DNA of 64,000 nt from Micromonospora sonchi. GTDB taxonomy: Bacteria; Actinomycetota; Actinomycetes; Mycobacteriales; Micromonosporaceae. Location: NCBI RefSeq assembly GCF_014646235.1, contig NZ_BMNB01000009.1, positions 124,001 through 188,000 of the forward strand, read 5' to 3'. Position 1 is the stretch's first letter. Each line of letters starts with the position of its first letter. A model generated the notes under the pieces. It saw only the letters and a list, made by a program, of their open reading frames with translations. It was not told the DNA's origin and did no database searches. Below are positions 40,220 through 48,790 of the stretch, piece by piece. Both the position numbers and the translations under genes were made by a program.

Positions 40220-40802
40220 CGTGGATCCGGGCTATCTCCTGAGCGATCAATTCGTCGGCGTCCGTGACGCCGGAGGCGACGTCGCGGAGTTTGTCCTGCC
40301 AGTCCTCGTCGAACTCGACGCCTTCGAGGGCGGCGTTCGCGGAGGCGAGGGCGACAGCCGTCTCGACGTTGGCTACCTGCCGAGCGAAGTACGTCCGCAT
40401 GAGATCGATATCGAGCTGTTCCGTCGAACTGGCGGAATCGGGCAGCGCACCCCGAGCGACGCGCCAGGGCAGCTCGTGGTGAGTCATGGTGGAAAGCTCG
40501 GCCGCCGAAAATCGGCCGTAGTTCGCGGCCACCCAGCGAACCGTAGCGGCCTGGGCTGGTGTCAGGCGAGACGGCTCGCCGTGCGGCCAGTCGGACACGG
40601 TGCGTTGGCGTCGGTGGTGCCGATAGAGGAGCGGCACCACCGGGCCCTCCCGCCATGCCTCGATAGGCTCCTGGAACAGGGGATGCCCCTCACGCGCCAG
40701 GTGCCAGCCCTGGCAGTAGTAGACGAGCTTCTCCAGCTTCATCGCCGTCATCGGCCCGAGTTCGCTCAACACCGCCGCTGCCACGTCATGCGCGGTAGCC
40801 AC
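40206..40802 (-). CDS. Panacea (DUF4065/SocA-like) antitoxin
   Basis: A 198-residue protein whose first 110 residues match the Panacea pattern: MKLEKLVYYCQGWHLAREG, HPLFQEPIEAWREGPVVP and LYRHHR. Panacea proteins are antitoxins paired with many unrelated toxins, Fic among them. The C-terminal 90 residues (DIDLMRTYFARQVANVETAV to EEIARIHGD-like end) are helical and could be the toxin-neutralising part. GTG 40802 has an AGAGGGGG stretch upstream. Base composition is less GC-rich than surrounding genes, suggesting acquisition. The partner toxin downstream is broken. Confidence 0.88.
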   Translation of the reverse strand: MATAHDVAAAVLSELGPMTAMKLEKLVYYCQGWHLAREGHPLFQEPIEAWREGPVVPLLYRHHRRQRTVSDWPHGEPSRLTPAQAATVRWVAANYGRFSAAELSTMTHHELPWRVARGALPDSASSTEQLDIDLMRTYFARQVANVETAVALASANAALEGVEFDEDWQDKLRDVASGVTDADELIAQEIARIHGDRD

Positions 40803-41003
40803 TGGCGCACCCCCTCTCCGAATCCCGGTTCTGTCTCCGACAAGCCTATCGAGCAGGGCGACAAGCGAACCTCCGCTCGCCGCCTACTCGTGGTCCGGCG
40901 TGGCCTCGCCAACTCGTCGTCCGGCGGGGCGTGCAGGGCCGTGCGACGATTCTCGGCGGTCCGGGCACCGGCCCGGCGACCGGTCGTGAGAGTCGAGGAT
41001 GGC

Positions 41004-41804
41004 ATGGAATTCTTGACCAGTCCCGAGCTGTGGATCGCGTTCGCGACCCTGCTCCTGCTGGAGATCGTGTTGGGCATCGACAACGTCGTGTTCATCTCGA
41101 TTCTGTCCGGCCGGCTGCCCGAGCATCAGCAGGCTCGGGCCCGCACGATCGGCATCTCGCTCGCCCTGATCACCCGTCTGCTCCTGTTGGCCTCGCTCTC
41201 CTGGATCATCGGCCTGACCGCGCCGTGGTTCACCGTGGTGGGGCAGGAGATCTCCGGGCGGGACCTGATACTCCTGCTCGGCGGGTTGTTCCTGCTCGGC
41301 AAGGCGACGTACGAGATACACGAGCACCTGGAGGGCGACGATCACGGGCGGTCGGCCAAGAAGACCGTCTCGTTCGGTGCGGTCATCGCGCAGATCCTGG
41401 TGCTGGACGTGGTCTTCTCGCTCGACTCGGTGATCACCGCGGTCGGCATGGTCGACGAACTCGCCATCATGGTGGCTGCCGTGGTCATCGCGATGATCAT
41501 CATGCTGGTCTCCTCGGGAGCGGTCAGCAGGTTCGTCAACCAGCACCCGACGGTCAAGATGCTGGCCCTGTCGTTCCTGCTGATCATCGGCGCGAGCCTG
41601 ATCGCGGAGAGCTTCGACCAGCACATCCCGAAGGGCTACGTGTACGGGCCGATCGCCTTCTCGATCTTCGTGGAGTTCCTCAACCTGCGGGTCCGGGCGC
41701 GGCAACGCCGCCACGAGGTGCAGCCGGTGCAGCTGCACCCGACGTACGTGAAGAACGCTCCGGCGCGACCGGAGCCCGAGCCGGAGGCGACCCCGATCGC
41801 CTGA
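41004..41804 (+). CDS. TerC family integral membrane protein
   Basis: A 266-residue membrane protein with about seven helices and TerC motifs: EIVLGIDNVVFISIL near the N-terminus and DVVFSLDSVITAVGM in the middle; the paired Asp residues in the membrane are the presumed metal site. TerC/YkoY proteins act in metal (often manganese) efflux and tellurite resistance. ATG 41004 is used because the preceding 780 bp of open frame is antisense to the Panacea gene. C-terminal tail is Pro/Glu-rich. A strong hairpin follows. No other ter genes are present. Confidence 0.93.
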   Translation: MEFLTSPELWIAFATLLLLEIVLGIDNVVFISILSGRLPEHQQARARTIGISLALITRLLLLASLSWIIGLTAPWFTVVGQEISGRDLILLLGGLFLLGKATYEIHEHLEGDDHGRSAKKTVSFGAVIAQILVLDVVFSLDSVITAVGMVDELAIMVAAVVIAMIIMLVSSGAVSRFVNQHPTVKMLALSFLLIIGASLIAESFDQHIPKGYVYGPIAFSIFVEFLNLRVRARQRRHEVQPVQLHPTYVKNAPARPEPEPEATPIA

Positions 41805-41842
41805 CCCCGGGGCGCGGGTCGGTCGGGCCCAGCCGGCACCCC

Positions 41843-41880
41843 GGATGCCGCACGCGCCCTCGCCGGCGCGTGCAGCATCC
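41843..41880 (+). terminator. Rho-independent-like terminator of terC
   Basis: GGATGCCGCACGCGCC (41843-41858) pairs with GGCGCGTGCAGCATCC (41865-41880), 16 bp with one mismatch and a 6-nt loop, followed by GCTTTTG. Confidence 0.7.
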
Positions 41881-42047
41881 GCTTTTGTGGCCGGTCGGTG
41901 GGTGGTCTCGCCTGGCCAGGCCGTCGCTACTCGTGCGTAACTTTTCATTGACGTTTCCAGATTGTTGCCGGATCATCAACTCACGGTCGATCGGACACAC
42001 CCACCTCCACCCCGGCAACCCCGGGCTCCCTCTTGGGAGGTGCAGCG

Positions 42048-42881
42048 ATGCTGCTCCGAAAGGCTGTCCCCGTTCTCGCCCTCACCCTCGCCGCCATCCT
42101 GGCTGCCCCGGCTGCCGCCACCGCGGCCCCCGCCACCGACCAACCCGTCAAGGCGACCCCGGCCGGCGCCGCCGCCACCGGCGCCAGCCTGGACGCCACC
42201 GCGGGGCCAGGGACGCTCGCCGCCGCCAACCCGGTCATCGTCGTCGGTGGGCTCAGTGGCATCGCCGTCGTGTACGAGCCGCTCGCCGCCCGGCTGCGCG
42301 CCGACGGCCACCGGGTCTGGATCTACCAGTTGCCGAACCTCGGGCTCGGTGACATCACCGCCTCCGCCAACAGCCTGCGTGGCTTCGTTGGGCAGGTCCG
42401 TTCCGCCACCGGAGCGAGCCGGATCGACCTGGTCGCCCACTCCGAGGGTGGCCTGGTCAGCCGCTACTACATCAAGAACCTCGGCGGTGGCGACGTGATC
42501 GGGCGCTACGTCAGCCTGGGTACGCCGCAGTACGGCACCTACGTCGCTAACATCGTGGCGTTCCTCGGCCTGGGTAGCTGCGCCGGCGTCGTGGCCTGCC
42601 AGCAGATGACGATCGGCTCGTCGTTCCTGGCCGCGCTCAACGCCGGTGACGACACCCCGGGTGCGGTGCGCTGGACCACCGTACGCACCTGGCAGGACGA
42701 ACTGGTCCGGCCGGTCGACAACGCCATGCTGGCCGATGGCGTGACCAACGTGCTGATCCAGTCCAAGTGCCCGCTGCGTGTCGTCGGCCACCTCGGACTG
42801 GTCGTCGACGGCACCACCTACTCGGTCATCCGCCAGGCCCTGAACGACCAACCCATCAACCCCAACTGCCTGGCCCTCTAG
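42048..42881 (+). CDS. Secreted lipase/esterase of the alpha/beta hydrolase fold
   Basis: A 277-residue secreted hydrolase. Residues 1-27 are a signal peptide (LLRKAVPVLALTLAAILAAP, then AAATA/AP). The mature part begins after an Ala/Thr-rich stretch with PVIVVGGLSG (oxyanion region) and has the nucleophile elbow AHSEGG (Ser in DLVAHSEGGLVSRYY), with late Asp/His candidates in VVGHLGLV. Four Cys could form two disulfides. It resembles actinobacterial class 2 lipases. ATG 42048 has GGGAGG upstream. A family B hairpin follows. Confidence 0.9.
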   Translation: MLLRKAVPVLALTLAAILAAPAAATAAPATDQPVKATPAGAAATGASLDATAGPGTLAAANPVIVVGGLSGIAVVYEPLAARLRADGHRVWIYQLPNLGLGDITASANSLRGFVGQVRSATGASRIDLVAHSEGGLVSRYYIKNLGGGDVIGRYVSLGTPQYGTYVANIVAFLGLGSCAGVVACQQMTIGSSFLAALNAGDDTPGAVRWTTVRTWQDELVRPVDNAMLADGVTNVLIQSKCPLRVVGHLGLVVDGTTYSVIRQALNDQPINPNCLAL

Positions 42882-42896
42882 CCGCACCTGCCCCCA

Positions 42897-42977
42897 CCCC
42901 GCCGATCATGCACTTGCTGTCCGGACGAATGCCGCAAAAGGGCTGTACCGGCGACCAAAAGTGCAAGATCGGCGGGG
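42897..42977. repeat. Family B GATCATG hairpin repeat, copy 2
   Basis: The left arm 42897-42915 (CCCCGCCGATCATGCACTT) pairs with the right arm 42959-42977 with one mismatch in 19, around a 43-nt loop, followed by TTT. The arms match copy 1 at 22908-22990. It lies after the lipase stop. Confidence 0.8.
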
Positions 42978-43159
42978 TTTGGGTGAGTGCCTCGGCGCGC
43001 GCTGACGTCGGGGGCGTACCATTCCGGCGCGGTCGCCGTCGCCCGCCTTGACCGTCCGGCGCGGTTGCCCTGTCGGGCCGCTTCGTGCGCTGTTGGACGG
43101 TTGTTCCGCCGTGCGCAAGGGGTCGGCCCCTCGTCCGACCCGGAGGAGAGACTAGCCTG

Positions 43160-44608
43160 ATGGGCGTGACACGCCGCGCGAAGATCGTCTGTACTCTTGG
43201 CCCCGCCACCTCGTCGCCCGAGCGCATCCGTGGGCTCGTCGAGGCCGGCATGAACGTGGCGAGGCTGAACTTCAGCCACGGCAGCCACGCCGACCACGAG
43301 GCGGTGTACCACCTCGTCCGGGAGGCCGCCGAGGCGGCCGGCCAGCCGGTGGCGATCCTGGCCGACCTCCAGGGGCCGAAGATCCGGCTGGGTCGGTTCG
43401 CCGACGGCCCGCACGAGTGGCGCACCGGTGACTCCGTGGTGATCACCAGTGACGACATCCTGGGCACCAAGGACCGGGTCTCCTGCACCTACCGGAAGCT
43501 GCCGCAGGAGGTGAAGCCGGGCGACCGGTTGCTGATCGACGACGGCCGGGTCGCCGTCGAGGTCACCGACGTCACCGGCAACGACATCCGTGTACTGATC
43601 ACCGAGGGCGGGCCGGTCAGCAACAACAAGGGCGTCTCGCTGCCCAACGTGGCGGTCAGCGTGCCCGCGCTGTCGGAGAAGGACATCGAGGATCTGCGCT
43701 TCGCGCTCGGCCTCGGTGTCGACCTGATCGCGCTCTCCTTCGTCCGCTCCGCCGACGACATCAAGCTGGCCCACGCGATCATGAGCGAGGTCGGCGTGCA
43801 CCGGCCGGTGCTGGCCAAGGTCGAGAAGCCGGAGGCGGTGGACAACCTCGAGGCGATCGTGCTGGCCTTCGACGGGGTCATGGTCGCCCGCGGCGACCTC
43901 GGCGTGGAGTTGCCGCTGGACGAGGTGCCGCTGGTGCAGAAGCGCGCCGTGCAGCTGTGCCGGGAGAACGCCAAGCCCGTCATCGTGGCCACCCAGATGC
44001 TCGACTCGATGATCGAGAATTCCCGGCCGACCCGCGCCGAGGCGTCCGACGTCGCCAACGCCGTGCTCGACGGCGCCGACGCGGTGATGCTCTCCGGCGA
44101 GACCAGCGTGGGCAAGTATCCGGTGCTCACCGTCAGCACCATGGCCAAGATCGTCAAGACCACCGAGGCCGGTTCGATCCTGGTGCCCCGGCTCCAGCAC
44201 GATCCGCGTACGCACGGTGGCGCGCTCACCGTCGCCGCGTCCTCGATCGCCCGGGCCATCGGCGCCAAGGCGCTGGTCGCGTTCTCGCAGACCGGCGACA
44301 CCGTGCGCCGGCTGAGCCGACTGCACTGCGACCTGCCCCTGCTTGCCTTCACCCCGGTGCCCGAGGTGCACTGCCAGCTCGCCCTCTCCTGGGGCGTGGA
44401 GACCTTCCTGATGCCCTTCGTGCAGCACACCGACGACATGTTCCGCCAGGTCGACGAGGCGCTGCTGGGGCTCAACCGGGCCACCCCCGGCGACTACGTG
44501 GTGATCGTCGCGGGCAGCCCGCCCGGCACCCCCGGCTCGACCAACACCCTGCGGGTGCACCAGCTCGGCTCGCTGGTCGACGCCGCGTCCGCGCGAGCAC
44601 TGCGGTGA
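43160..44608 (+). CDS. pyk: Pyruvate kinase
   Basis: A 482-residue pyruvate kinase (phosphoenolpyruvate + ADP to pyruvate + ATP). Motifs: KIVCTLGPATSS, NVARLNFSHG, LADLQGPKIR, the catalytic-lysine loop VLAKVEKPEAVDNL, MVARGDLGVELP with metal ligands, and ATQMLDSMIENSRPTRAEASD. ATG 43160 has GGAGGAGAG about 10 nt upstream; GTG 43166 is an alternative, with TAGCCT (43154-43159) as a possible -10 just before it. The tesB gene starts inside its stop (GTGA). Confidence 0.97.
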   Translation: MGVTRRAKIVCTLGPATSSPERIRGLVEAGMNVARLNFSHGSHADHEAVYHLVREAAEAAGQPVAILADLQGPKIRLGRFADGPHEWRTGDSVVITSDDILGTKDRVSCTYRKLPQEVKPGDRLLIDDGRVAVEVTDVTGNDIRVLITEGGPVSNNKGVSLPNVAVSVPALSEKDIEDLRFALGLGVDLIALSFVRSADDIKLAHAIMSEVGVHRPVLAKVEKPEAVDNLEAIVLAFDGVMVARGDLGVELPLDEVPLVQKRAVQLCRENAKPVIVATQMLDSMIENSRPTRAEASDVANAVLDGADAVMLSGETSVGKYPVLTVSTMAKIVKTTEAGSILVPRLQHDPRTHGGALTVAASSIARAIGAKALVAFSQTGDTVRRLSRLHCDLPLLAFTPVPEVHCQLALSWGVETFLMPFVQHTDDMFRQVDEALLGLNRATPGDYVVIVAGSPPGTPGSTNTLRVHQLGSLVDAASARALR

Positions 44609-45483
44609 CGGAGGCCGTCACCGGTCAGGCCGCCGTCGACCATCTGCTGGAGGTGCTCGACCTCGCGCCGACCGGCGCCATGTCGTTCCGGGGGATGAGC
44701 CCGCAGGTCGGCCCGCAGCGGGTCTACGGCGGCCAGGTCGCCGGCCAGGCCCTGGTCGCCGCCGGCCGGACCGTCGACCCCGAGCGGATGGTCCACTCGC
44801 TGCACGGCTACTTCGTGCGGCCCGGCGACGCGACCGAGCCGATCGAGTACGAGGTGGAGAACGTCCGCGACGGCCGATCCTTCTCGGTACGCCGCTCGGT
44901 CGCGCTCCAGCACGACAAGCCGATCTTCTTCATGTCCGCCTCGTTCCAACAACCGGAGGAGGGGCTGGACCACCAGGCTCCGGTCCCGCCGGACGTGCCC
45001 GGTCCGGACGCGGTGCCCACCATGGCCGACCGGCTCGCCCGCTACCGCGAACGGCTGGGCATCTGGGAGCAGATCCCCCGGCCCATCGACGTACGCTACG
45101 TCGGCGAGCCCGGCTGGGTGGCCCCCGGTGACCGGCCGGCCGACCCGCACCAGCGGGTGTGGATGCGCGTCGACGGGAAGCTGCCTGATGATCCGTTGCT
45201 GCACGCCTGCGCCCTGGCCTACGCCTCCGACCTGACCCTGCTCGACTCGGTGCTCTCCACACACGGCGAGGTGTGGGGGCCGGGCGGGGTGATCGGAGCG
45301 AGCCTGGATCACGCGCTCTGGCTCCACCGGCCGTTCCGCGCCGACGAGTGGTTCCTCTACGACTGCTGGAGCCCGTCCGCCTCCGGCGCGCGGGGCCTGG
45401 CCGCCGGCCGGATGTTCACCGTCGACGGCCGGCACATCGCCAGTGCCGTGCAGGAGGGGCTGCTGCGTCGCGTCGGGGGGTGA
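44605..45483 (+). CDS. tesB: Acyl-CoA thioesterase II
   Basis: A 292-residue double-hotdog thioesterase that hydrolyses medium to long acyl-CoA. Visible TesB features: RVYGGQVAGQALVAA and SLHGYFVRPGD in the first hotdog, RSVALQHDKPIFFMSASFQ, and in the second SLDHALWLHRPFRADEWFLYD, with the Asp in SLDHA as catalytic candidate, plus ASAVQEGLLR at the end. GTG 44605 overlaps the pyk stop as GTGA; the coupling to pyk is found in related actinobacteria as far as I recall. Confidence 0.95.
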   Translation: MTEAVTGQAAVDHLLEVLDLAPTGAMSFRGMSPQVGPQRVYGGQVAGQALVAAGRTVDPERMVHSLHGYFVRPGDATEPIEYEVENVRDGRSFSVRRSVALQHDKPIFFMSASFQQPEEGLDHQAPVPPDVPGPDAVPTMADRLARYRERLGIWEQIPRPIDVRYVGEPGWVAPGDRPADPHQRVWMRVDGKLPDDPLLHACALAYASDLTLLDSVLSTHGEVWGPGGVIGASLDHALWLHRPFRADEWFLYDCWSPSASGARGLAAGRMFTVDGRHIASAVQEGLLRRVGG

Positions 45484-45555
45484 CCGGAGGTGACCCGGGC
45501 GGCCGGGCGGCCCGACCGCTCCAGGGGTGATCGACTGGCGGGACCGGCCGGCCGT

Positions 45556-45569
45556 TAACCTGTCCGGCA
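45556..45569 (+). promoter_or_regulatory. Candidate leaderless promoter for the Rrf2 gene
   Basis: TAACCT (45556-45561) lies 7 nt before ATG 45569, with TCGACT at 45531-45536 as a weak -35 (19-nt spacing). No ribosome binding site precedes the ATG, in keeping with a leaderless mRNA. Confidence 0.45.
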
Positions 45570-46030
45570 TGCGTCTCTCCGCCCGGGTCGACTACGCCCT
45601 ACGAGCGGTCACCGAGCTGGCCTCGGTGACCGGGGCGAACCGCGGTCGCCCGGTGACCGCCGACCAGATCGCCCGGGCCCAGGAGATACCGCCGAAATTC
45701 CTGGAGAGCATCCTGCTGCAACTGCGCCGGGGCGGCATCGTGCAGGCCCAGCGGGGCCCCGAGGGCGGCTACTGGCTGGCTCGACCGGCCGAGGCGATCT
45801 CCCTGGCCGAGGTGATCCGGGTGGTCGACGGGCCGTTGGCCCACATCCGGGGGCAGCGCCCCGAGCACCTCGGCTACACCGGTGCGGCCCGCGCGCTCCA
45901 GGACGTCTGGATCGCGCTGCGCGCCAACGAACGCCAGATCCTCGAACTGGTCACGGTGGCCGACGTGGCCCAGGGCGCGCTCCCCGAGCAGGTCACCAAG
46001 TTGGCAGCCGACCCCGACGCCTGGACCTGA
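45569..46030 (+). CDS. Rrf2-family transcriptional regulator
   Basis: A 153-residue Rrf2 regulator with N-terminal winged helix: MRLSARVDYALRAVTELA, ADQIARAQEIPPKFLESIL, RGGIVQAQRGPEGGYWLARP, and the signature ISLAEVIRVVDGP. It contains no cysteine, so it cannot bind an Fe-S cluster like IscR or NsrR; cysteine-free members such as CymR sense sulfur metabolism through partner proteins. The next gene is a TSUP-type transporter, which would suit a sulfur-related role. ATG 45569 is preferred to an upstream in-frame start because of the -10 box. Confidence 0.9.
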   Translation: MRLSARVDYALRAVTELASVTGANRGRPVTADQIARAQEIPPKFLESILLQLRRGGIVQAQRGPEGGYWLARPAEAISLAEVIRVVDGPLAHIRGQRPEHLGYTGAARALQDVWIALRANERQILELVTVADVAQGALPEQVTKLAADPDAWT

Positions 46031-46188
46031 CCCACCGCGCCCGCTCGGCCCCGTGACCTGACCCACCGGGTGGGGGCCACGAGGCGGGTGTGAGTCGTCT
46101 CAGTGGACGGTCGAGGGGTTGACGCGAGGGACGCCGGTGCCGCATTGTCGACCAAGTCGGTAGGAGTTGCCGAGAGTTGGGGGCACCC

Positions 46189-47115
46189 GTGCGCAAGCTA
46201 CTGGTCATCGCACTGGTCGGGCTCGCCGCGCAGATGGTCGACGGTGCGCTCGGCATGGCGTACGGGCTGACCTCCACGACGCTGCTGCTCCTGGTCGGCG
46301 TCGCGCCGGCCGCCGCGTCCGCGTCGGTGCACCTGGCCGAGATCGGCACCACCCTCGCCGCCGGGGCGGCGCACTGGAAGTTCGGCAACGTCGACTGGCG
46401 GGTGGTGACCCGCATCGCCGTGCCCGGCGCGATCGGCGCCTTCGCCGGCGCCACCTTCCTCAGCGCACTCTCCACCGAGACGGCCGCCCCCTGGATGGCC
46501 GCGATCCTGTTCACGCTGGGGGCGTACCTGCTCGTGCGCTTCTCCCGACCGCTGCGCCGCAACCCGACCGCCGGCCGGCTACGCGGGCGCTTCCTTGGCC
46601 CGCTCGGGCTGGTCGCCGGCTTCGTCGACGCCACCGGCGGCGGGGGATGGGGGCCGGTGGCCACGCCGGCCCTACTGGTCAGCGGGCGGATGGAGCCCCG
46701 CAAGGTGATCGGCTCGGTGGACACCTCCGAGTTCGTGGTCGCGAGCGCGGCCAGCCTCGGCTTCCTGATCGGCCTGGGCACCGAGGGCTTCCTGCTGCCG
46801 ATCGTGCTCGCCCTGCTCGCCGGCGGCCTGATCGCCGCCCCGATCGCCGCGTGGCTGGTCCGGATCGTCCCGGGCCAACTGCTCGGTGCGGCGGTCGGCG
46901 GCGTGATCGTGCTGACCAACGCCCGGGTCCTGATGCGTGCCGCCGACCTGGACGGTGCCCTGCCGGTGCTGGTCTACCTGCTGCTGGCCGTGGGCTGGGC
47001 CGCCGCGCTGACGCTGGCGATCCGGATCCTGCTCCGCACCCGCCGCGAGCGCGCGATCGTCAGGGCGGCGACGACACCGGCCCAGTCGCAGGAGACCGAG
47101 ACGGTCAACGCCTAG
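46189..47115 (+). CDS. TSUP (TauE/SafE) family transporter
   Basis: A 308-residue membrane protein with about eight helices and the TSUP internal repeat: VDGALGMAYGLTSTTLLLLVG in the first half and VDATGGGGWGPVATPALLVSG in the second. TSUP members move sulfite, sulfonates or other small anions. GTG 46189 has GGGGG upstream (TTG 46177 is possible). The preceding gene is an Rrf2 regulator, and CAAGTCGGTAGGAGTTG just upstream (46153-46169) might be its site. Its TAG stop shares a CTAG palindrome with the stop of the convergent decarboxylase. Confidence 0.9.
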   Translation: MRKLLVIALVGLAAQMVDGALGMAYGLTSTTLLLLVGVAPAAASASVHLAEIGTTLAAGAAHWKFGNVDWRVVTRIAVPGAIGAFAGATFLSALSTETAAPWMAAILFTLGAYLLVRFSRPLRRNPTAGRLRGRFLGPLGLVAGFVDATGGGGWGPVATPALLVSGRMEPRKVIGSVDTSEFVVASAASLGFLIGLGTEGFLLPIVLALLAGGLIAAPIAAWLVRIVPGQLLGAAVGGVIVLTNARVLMRAADLDGALPVLVYLLLAVGWAAALTLAIRILLRTRRERAIVRAATTPAQSQETETVNA

Positions 47116-48533
47116 GCCGGGGTGGCACTCGCTGCGGCCTCGCAGATGAGCGCCCAGGCCTCGTCCACGTGGGTTTCGGTGGTCTGGGGCGAGCCGACGG
47201 CGAGGCGCAGCGTGTAGCGGCCGGCCACCCGGGTATGGGTCAGGAACACCCGGCCGGTGGCGTTCACCCGGGCCAACAGCTCCTCGTTCGGCCCGTCCGG
47301 GCCGCGCAGCCGGAAACACACCAGCGCGTACGGGTGTGGGGCGACCAGCTCGAAGCGGTCGTCGGCGCGTACCCGGTCGGCGAAGCGGGCGGCCAGGGCC
47401 ACGCCCCGGCGGATGTGCTCACGCAGGCCCTCGACGCCATACCAGCGCAGCACGAACCACAGCTTGAGGGCACGGAACCGCCGACCCAGCGGCACCTGCC
47501 AGTCCCGGTAGTCGATCACCGCACCGGACTCGGTGGCCGCGTTGCGCAGGTACTCCGGCAGCACGGTCAACGCCTCGACCAACTCGCCGGTGTCGGCGAC
47601 CCAGAACGCGTCGCAGTCGAACCCGGTGAGCAGCCACTTGTGCGGGTCGAAGCAGTAGGAGTCGGCGTACTCCAGGCCGGCGTGGCCGAACCGCAGCTCC
47701 GGGCAGACCGCCGCCGCGCCCGCGTACGCGGCGTCGACGTGCAGGAAGACGCCGTACCCGGCGCAGATCGGCCCGATCTGCGGCAGCGGGTCCACGGCGG
47801 TGGTGGAGGTGGTGCCCACGGTCGCCACCACCAGCGCCGGCACCAGCCCGGCCGCCTGGTCCGCCTCGATCGCGGCACGCAGCGCCGTCGGCGACATGGC
47901 CCGGGTCGTCGGGTCCACCTCGATCAGTCGTACCCCGTCGCTGCCGAGCCCGGCGATGCGGGCGGCCTTCTCGACCGACGAGTGCGCCTCGGTGGAGGTG
48001 TACACCCGGTAGCGGCGGTCGACGCCCACCTCGCGCCATCGCCCGCCCGCCGCCCGGTGCAGGGCGACCAGGGTGGCCACCAGCGTGGCGGAGGAGGCCG
48101 AGTCCTGGATGACGCCACCGCCGCGACCGGTCGAGCGGAATCGGGCCGGCAGGTCCAGCGCCTCCGCCAGCCAGTCCAGCATCACCGTCTCCAGCTCGGT
48201 GCAGGCCGGACCGGTGGCCCAGAGCATGCCCTGTACGCCCAGCCCGGCGCTGACCAGGTCGCCCAGCACGCTGGGGCCGGAGGTGTTGGCCGGGAAGTAG
48301 CCGAAGAAGCCGGGGTGCTGCCAGTGGGTGAGCCGCGGCGCCACCAGCTTGCCCAGGTCGGTGAGGATCGCCTCGACCGGCTCGCCCTGTGTTGGTGGCC
48401 GGGGCGGCAGCTCGGCGGCCACCGTGCCGGGTGGGTCCTGGGAGGTGACCGGGCGCTGGGGCAGCGTGGCCCAGTAGTCGGCGATCCAGTCGACCACCGC
48501 GTACCCGGCCTGGCGGAACTCCTCAGGGGTCAT
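47112..48533 (-). CDS. Group II PLP-dependent aromatic amino acid decarboxylase
   Basis: A 473-residue decarboxylase of the DDC/TDC family. HWQHPGFFGYFPANTS is the substrate-pocket signature, VGTTSTTAVDPL and HVDAAYAGAA hold cofactor contacts, and YCFDPHKWLLTGFDCD carries the PLP lysine. Typical substrates are tryptophan, tyrosine, phenylalanine or DOPA; which applies cannot be told here. ATG 48533 is preferred over GTG 48545. It stands alone, divergent from the PL11 lyase gene, and ends tail-to-tail with the TSUP gene, sharing CTAG. Confidence 0.93.
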   Translation of the reverse strand: MTPEEFRQAGYAVVDWIADYWATLPQRPVTSQDPPGTVAAELPPRPPTQGEPVEAILTDLGKLVAPRLTHWQHPGFFGYFPANTSGPSVLGDLVSAGLGVQGMLWATGPACTELETVMLDWLAEALDLPARFRSTGRGGGVIQDSASSATLVATLVALHRAAGGRWREVGVDRRYRVYTSTEAHSSVEKAARIAGLGSDGVRLIEVDPTTRAMSPTALRAAIEADQAAGLVPALVVATVGTTSTTAVDPLPQIGPICAGYGVFLHVDAAYAGAAAVCPELRFGHAGLEYADSYCFDPHKWLLTGFDCDAFWVADTGELVEALTVLPEYLRNAATESGAVIDYRDWQVPLGRRFRALKLWFVLRWYGVEGLREHIRRGVALAARFADRVRADDRFELVAPHPYALVCFRLRGPDGPNEELLARVNATGRVFLTHTRVAGRYTLRLAVGSPQTTETHVDEAWALICEAAASATPA

Positions 48534-48595
48534 GTGTGCAGCCACCCGGCGAGTCGATCAAAGAGATCGGCTTCAGGGCAAGTGCAGCAGATTGA

Positions 48596-48624
48596 TTGTG
48601 AGCAGAAAGCGCTTGCCCTAGCAT
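48596..48624 (+). promoter_or_regulatory. Promoter with a palindromic operator for the PL11 lyase
   Basis: TTGTGA (48596-48601) and TAGCAT (48619-48624) are spaced by exactly 17 nt. The spacer contains the palindrome AAGCGCTT (48607-48614) within GAAAGCGCTTGCCC, the kind of CG-centred site bound by LacI-family sugar repressors. Binding would block RNA polymerase. Confidence 0.6.
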
Positions 48625-48790
48625 CGCACATGCGCGGGAACGCATTTTCCGACGTCGATGCGTCGGTGTCTCTGCCGCAGTGCGGCGCCCTGCCGGCTTC
48701 GGGCACGGCCGGTGGACCATGGCCCGTCGGCTACCGGGCACGGCCGGCGGACCACCGGCTGCCGCGCGTCCGACCTCCACCGGAGGAACC

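Noticed and set aside
40221..41003. A 260-residue N-terminal extension of TerC
   Set aside because: This part is antisense to the Panacea gene; TerC proteins begin near the EIVLGIDNV helix, matching ATG 41004.
41004..41804. A tellurite resistance cluster
   Set aside because: Only a TerC-type gene is present; no TerD, TerB or TerY homologs were seen nearby.
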